Below are positions 6,148 through 8,532 of a stretch of DNA of 8,532 bases, piece by piece (the first letter of the stretch is position 1; every line of letters starts with the position of its first letter). Source of the stretch: Bacteroidales bacterium. Lineage in GTDB: Bacteria > Bacteroidota > Bacteroidia > Bacteroidales > S143-33. Made by a program: the position numbers and the translations under genes. Where the stretch lies: NCBI GenBank assembly GCA_027083655.1, contig JALWNS010000563.1, forward strand, positions 1 to 8,532, written 5' to 3'. Under the pieces are notes generated by a model. That model was not told the origin of the DNA, searched no databases, and was given only the letters and a program-made list of their open reading frames with translations.

Positions 6148-6924
6148 ATGAAACCAATCTGGGGATATATATGGATTTTGCTAATAACATTGGCAGTATT
6201 GACATTGTATTCTTTTGCTCCAAAACCTATCAGGATAGGGAAGTTAGAAATCAAGCAATCAGGTATCAAGCAGTTTATCCTGGGTGATACAACAAAGGTA
6301 GATGCACTAGTAGCTGCCGATGTAACATGGAAGAGGCCAGAGCTTGATACTAGCAAGCAGGTTATTCTGTTAGCAGGTGATTCTATGCTTGAGCAGCTAC
6401 GCTATGCAATGAAAGATTATTGCGACTACAATGGCCACGAACTATATGCAGTGATGTGGTATAGTGCAACTACTGAATATTACGGAAAGAGCGACACTTT
6501 GAGATATTATATCAATAAATACCACCCAACGTATGTAATCCTTGTGCTTGGTGCTAATGAGCTCTTTGTCCCCCATATCAAGGAGCGCCGCTCTAAATAT
6601 GTGAAACATATTCTAGCCCAGATAGACACTTTGCCGTACGTGTGGGTTGGGCCGCCTAACTGGACAGAGGACTCTGGTATTAATGATTTGATACTTTCGT
6701 TCGTAGGGCGGGATCATTTTTTTCCATCATATAAATTTACCATGGACCCAAGTTTTACTCGCTTCAAAGATGGTGCACATCCTACTTATACATCTGCGTA
6801 TCGTTGGATGGATTCCCTGGCAGTATGGATAATGACCCAGAGTGCACATCCGATAAAAATGGAGAAACCGCCATACCAGCGTAAGAAAAATCCCCACCTT
6901 GTAGTCTTACAACCTTTGTATTAA
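6148..6924 (+). CDS. Membrane-anchored SGNH/GDSL-type hydrolase
   Basis: The 258-residue protein has one N-terminal hydrophobic helix (about 5-24) that should anchor it in the inner membrane, with the rest in the periplasm. An SGNH fold is indicated by block I ILLAGDSM (73-80, nucleophile Ser79), block III LGANE (134-138, GANE in place of the usual GxND) and block V DGAHPT (208-213, with Asp208 and His211 completing the triad). WVGPPNW (166-172) fits the strand before the last blocks. Known relatives remove or transfer acyl groups, often acetyl, on peptidoglycan or exopolysaccharide; esterase or acyltransferase activity here is inferred. The ATG follows mnmD by 5 bp in a CACA-rich leader without Shine-Dalgarno, and the stop shares one base with the next ATG. 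Its place between two glycosyltransferases fits a role in envelope glycan modification. The basic tail (about 235-248) has no obvious function. Confidence 0.8.
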   Translation: MKPIWGYIWILLITLAVLTLYSFAPKPIRIGKLEIKQSGIKQFILGDTTKVDALVAADVTWKRPELDTSKQVILLAGDSMLEQLRYAMKDYCDYNGHELYAVMWYSATTEYYGKSDTLRYYINKYHPTYVILVLGANELFVPHIKERRSKYVKHILAQIDTLPYVWVGPPNWTEDSGINDLILSFVGRDHFFPSYKFTMDPSFTRFKDGAHPTYTSAYRWMDSLAVWIMTQSAHPIKMEKPPYQRKKNPHLVVLQPLY

Positions 6925-7193
6925 TGCGTTACGATAAGGTTAAATACATACACATTAGCAATATTAAGTTTGATAATATTCCACTCAATCCACAGACATT
7001 GGATCTGGCAATAAAAATCCATACTGGCGAGATAGACCCTAATTCTCTGCCGCCTATCAAAGTTATGTTGTTACCTAATGGCCAGTACCTTATACGCGAT
7101 GGACGCCACCGCGTCACAGCCTTTAAGCTTAATGGCCTGGACAGGATAAAGGCTTATGTTTTTAAACCAGAAAAACCACAACACAATGAATAA
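6924..7193 (+). CDS. Small stand-alone ParB/Srx-like fold protein
   Basis: This 89-residue cytoplasmic protein is one compact domain. After a strand near 6-12 and a helix near 23-34 comes LPPIKVMLLPNGQYLIRDG (42-60) and then the motif DGRHRVTA (59-66). That layout, a 'PI.V..l.nG.y.l.DG.HR..A' run, is the core of the ParB N-terminal/sulfiredoxin superfamily, and G60-R61-H62-R63-x-x-A66 fits the ParB nucleotide-binding GxxRxxA pattern. Sulfiredoxins have a catalytic Cys next to the His-Arg (GCHR); here it is Arg61, so sulfiredoxin activity is unlikely. There is no helix-turn-helix and no room for the DNA-binding part of true ParB. Other members of this fold are CTPases and small-molecule kinases (SerK, SbnI), so nucleotide binding or phosphotransfer is conceivable but unproven. 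The start ATG overlaps the hydrolase stop by one base (TAATG) and the 3' end overlaps the GT4 gene by 8 nt. Function unknown. Confidence 0.78.
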   Translation: MRYDKVKYIHISNIKFDNIPLNPQTLDLAIKIHTGEIDPNSLPPIKVMLLPNGQYLIRDGRHRVTAFKLNGLDRIKAYVFKPEKPQHNE

Positions 7194-8295
7194 AAAGATA
7201 AAAGTTTGCCATTTGACCTCGGTACATTCCACCTTTGACGTCAGGATTTTTCACAAAGAATGCAAATCACTGGCAGAGGCAGGCTATGATGTAAGCCTTG
7301 TCGTTGCCAATGGAGGAGAGGACCAGGAGGTGGATGGTGTCAAGGTTTACGATGTTGGAAGGCCTGCAGGGCGTAGGGAGAGGATGTTCAAGTATGCCCG
7401 CAAGGTATATGAAAAGGGACTGGAGCTTGACTGTGATATTTACCATTTTCATGATCCTGAGTTGATACCTTATGGCCTCAGGCTTTTGCGCCATGGCAAA
7501 AAGGTTGTGTATGACATTCATGAGAACTTGCCCAAGCAGGTGCTTTATAAGGAGTATATCCCATTGTTAATCAGGAGGCTAATTAGTTTTAGTGTTAACA
7601 AATGGGAAAGTCGGGCTATCAGGAAATTCAGCTATAACATTGTAGCAGATCCAGACACTTATGATCGTGTGAGCAGGCTTACTAAAAAAGCAGAAATGGT
7701 GCGTAATTTTGTTATTCTGGATGATGTGCCTATTGATTGGCAGAGCAAGGAAGATGCAATGACTTATATAGGTAGTATAACAGAGCCCCGTGGTATTTTT
7801 GATATGCTGGAGATTTTGAAGCATGTTGATATTAAACTCGTACTGGCAGGAAAATTCTCTAACAAAGAGCTAGAAGCCAAAGCTAAATCAATGCCAGGAT
7901 GGGAAAAAGTAGAATACCTGGGTTTTGTAGGAAAAGATCAAGTGCTTAGAATTTTGCAAAGGGTAAAAATTGGGTTGGTTCCTCTGCATAAAACAGAAAA
8001 ATATTTAGGTGCTTATCCGGTTAAGCTTTTTGAATATATGAATGCAGGTATTCCTGTAATTATTAACAAGATACCGTTGTGGGAGGAGATTGTCCTGGGT
8101 GAGAATTGTGGCCTTAGTGTAGATACAACAGACCCACAGGAGTTTGCTAAAGCTATACAATTTTTCCTGGACAATCCGGACAAAGCCAGGGAGATGGGAA
8201 TGAATGGCTACAGGGCAGTAAGGGAGAAGTATAACTGGAATATAGAGAAGCAAAAGCTATTGCAGGTATATGAAAACTTATCACAAGATTTATAA
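7186..8295 (+). CDS. Family 4 glycosyltransferase
   Basis: A 369-residue GT-B fold, probably retaining, glycosyltransferase acting at the cytoplasmic side of the membrane. The acceptor-side N-terminal domain begins KVCHLTSVHSTFDVRIFHKE (6-25) and has the loop YHFHDPELIPYG (86-97) and VVYDIHEN (107-114), a pattern common in exopolysaccharide and O-antigen GT4 enzymes. The donor-binding C-terminal domain has the strand MTYIGSITEPRG (192-203), VLAGKF (219-224), the GLVPL strand (263-267) and the nucleotide-sugar motif VKLFEYMNAGIPVI (279-292), where Glu283 is the usual conserved acid. There is no transmembrane helix. The ATG at 7186 is preferred: upstream in-frame codons to 7156 lie inside the preceding gene and add a tail (MFLNQKNHNT) unlike the family start. 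Overlap with the ParB-like gene is ATGAATAA, consistent with translational coupling. Donor and acceptor sugars cannot be read from the sequence. Confidence 0.9.
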   Translation: MNKKIKVCHLTSVHSTFDVRIFHKECKSLAEAGYDVSLVVANGGEDQEVDGVKVYDVGRPAGRRERMFKYARKVYEKGLELDCDIYHFHDPELIPYGLRLLRHGKKVVYDIHENLPKQVLYKEYIPLLIRRLISFSVNKWESRAIRKFSYNIVADPDTYDRVSRLTKKAEMVRNFVILDDVPIDWQSKEDAMTYIGSITEPRGIFDMLEILKHVDIKLVLAGKFSNKELEAKAKSMPGWEKVEYLGFVGKDQVLRILQRVKIGLVPLHKTEKYLGAYPVKLFEYMNAGIPVIINKIPLWEEIVLGENCGLSVDTTDPQEFAKAIQFFLDNPDKAREMGMNGYRAVREKYNWNIEKQKLLQVYENLSQDL

Positions 8296-8314
8296 ACTTT
8301 TAAACCCAACAGAT

Positions 8315-8532
8315 ATGAAGAAGTTATTTTTTGCCGTCTGGCTGGTGCTTCTTAGCTTTAATTTTTCCATAGCACAGCCGGAGATAACGGCTCAGGAGGT
8401 CAAAGACTGGATTTACTATTTAGCCAGTGACAATATGAAAGGCCGTTTCCCTTGCACACCCGAGAGCAAGCAGGTAGCAGAACGCCTGCGTCAGGAATAT
8501 ATAGACCATGGACTTACTCTGCTAGCTGATAG
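8315..8532 (+). CDS. Secreted M28-type metallopeptidase, partial (3' end outside window)
   Basis: The ATG at 8315 opens a frame that stays open to the window edge, giving 72 residues. Residues 1-20 (MKKLFFAVW..., ending SIA before Gln21) form a standard Sec signal peptide with likely cleavage after Ala20. The mature start, QPEITAQEVKDWIYYLASDN, then MKGRFPCTPES (41-51) and VAERLRQ..IDHGL, matches the N-terminus of M28 family aminopeptidases, where 'LASD.l.GR.pGT..' is a recurring signature. Here Cys47 replaces the usual Gly of that signature. The zinc ligands lie beyond the edge, so activity cannot be judged. It begins 19 bp after the GT4 stop with no terminator or clear promoter between, so it is probably the next gene of the same unit. 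The export prediction is strong; the family call rests on this short N-terminal pattern. Confidence 0.72.
   Translation, partial: MKKLFFAVWLVLLSFNFSIAQPEITAQEVKDWIYYLASDNMKGRFPCTPESKQVAERLRQEYIDHGLTLLAD

Noticed and set aside
5813..6223. 136-codon minus-strand frame
   Set aside because: It lies opposite mnmD and the start of the SGNH gene, whose motifs are clear on the + strand; no recognisable protein pattern.
6924..7193. ParB-like gene as part of a plasmid or phage partition system
   Set aside because: No parA, no centromere-like repeats and no helix-turn-helix domain; the neighbours are glycan enzymes.

Overview
The window looks like chromosomal DNA from a member of the Bacteroidota, most likely Bacteroidia. 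The main signs are a DUF4270 protein next to glmS, a near-consensus Bacteroidetes promoter (TTTG, 19 bp, TATCTTTG) ahead of a tRNA gene, and A/T-rich start regions with no Shine-Dalgarno sequence at any gene. The stand-alone MnmD-type methyltransferase also fits this group. Every supported gene is on the + strand, and the coding density is very high. I see no mobile element, CRISPR array, integrase or broken gene.

Layout. (1) Positions 1-3091 hold the 3' part of a DUF4270 protein gene, then glmS 11 bp later, closed by a strong intrinsic terminator (3123-3159). (2) manA (mannose-6-phosphate isomerase) starts 23 bp after that terminator's T-run and has no visible promoter of its own. (3) A compact RNA module lies at 4249-4401: promoter, tRNA-Glu(UUC), and a terminator whose first base directly follows the encoded CCA. 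(4) From 4413 to the right edge runs a tight series of genes: a membrane GT2 glycosyltransferase, mnmD (overlapping by 28 nt), a membrane-anchored SGNH-type hydrolase (5-bp gap), an 89-residue ParB/Srx-like protein (1-nt overlap), a GT4 glycosyltransferase (8-nt overlap), and the N-terminus of a secreted M28-type peptidase (19-bp gap, cut by the window edge).

How the genes fit together. GlmS and ManA both draw on fructose-6-phosphate, towards UDP-GlcNAc and GDP-mannose precursors. The downstream series has two glycosyltransferases and a periplasmic-facing hydrolase, suggesting cell-envelope glycan work, but no substrate can be named. MnmD is the methyltransferase that finishes mnm5(s2)U at wobble U34, and tRNA-Glu(UUC) is one of the expected substrates of that pathway. 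Having the two within 1.1 kb on one strand is the most eye-catching arrangement here. The least explained gene is the small ParB/Srx-fold protein wedged by overlaps between the hydrolase and the GT4 enzyme. No gap between genes exceeds 300 bases; the longest is the 180-base stretch holding the tRNA module.
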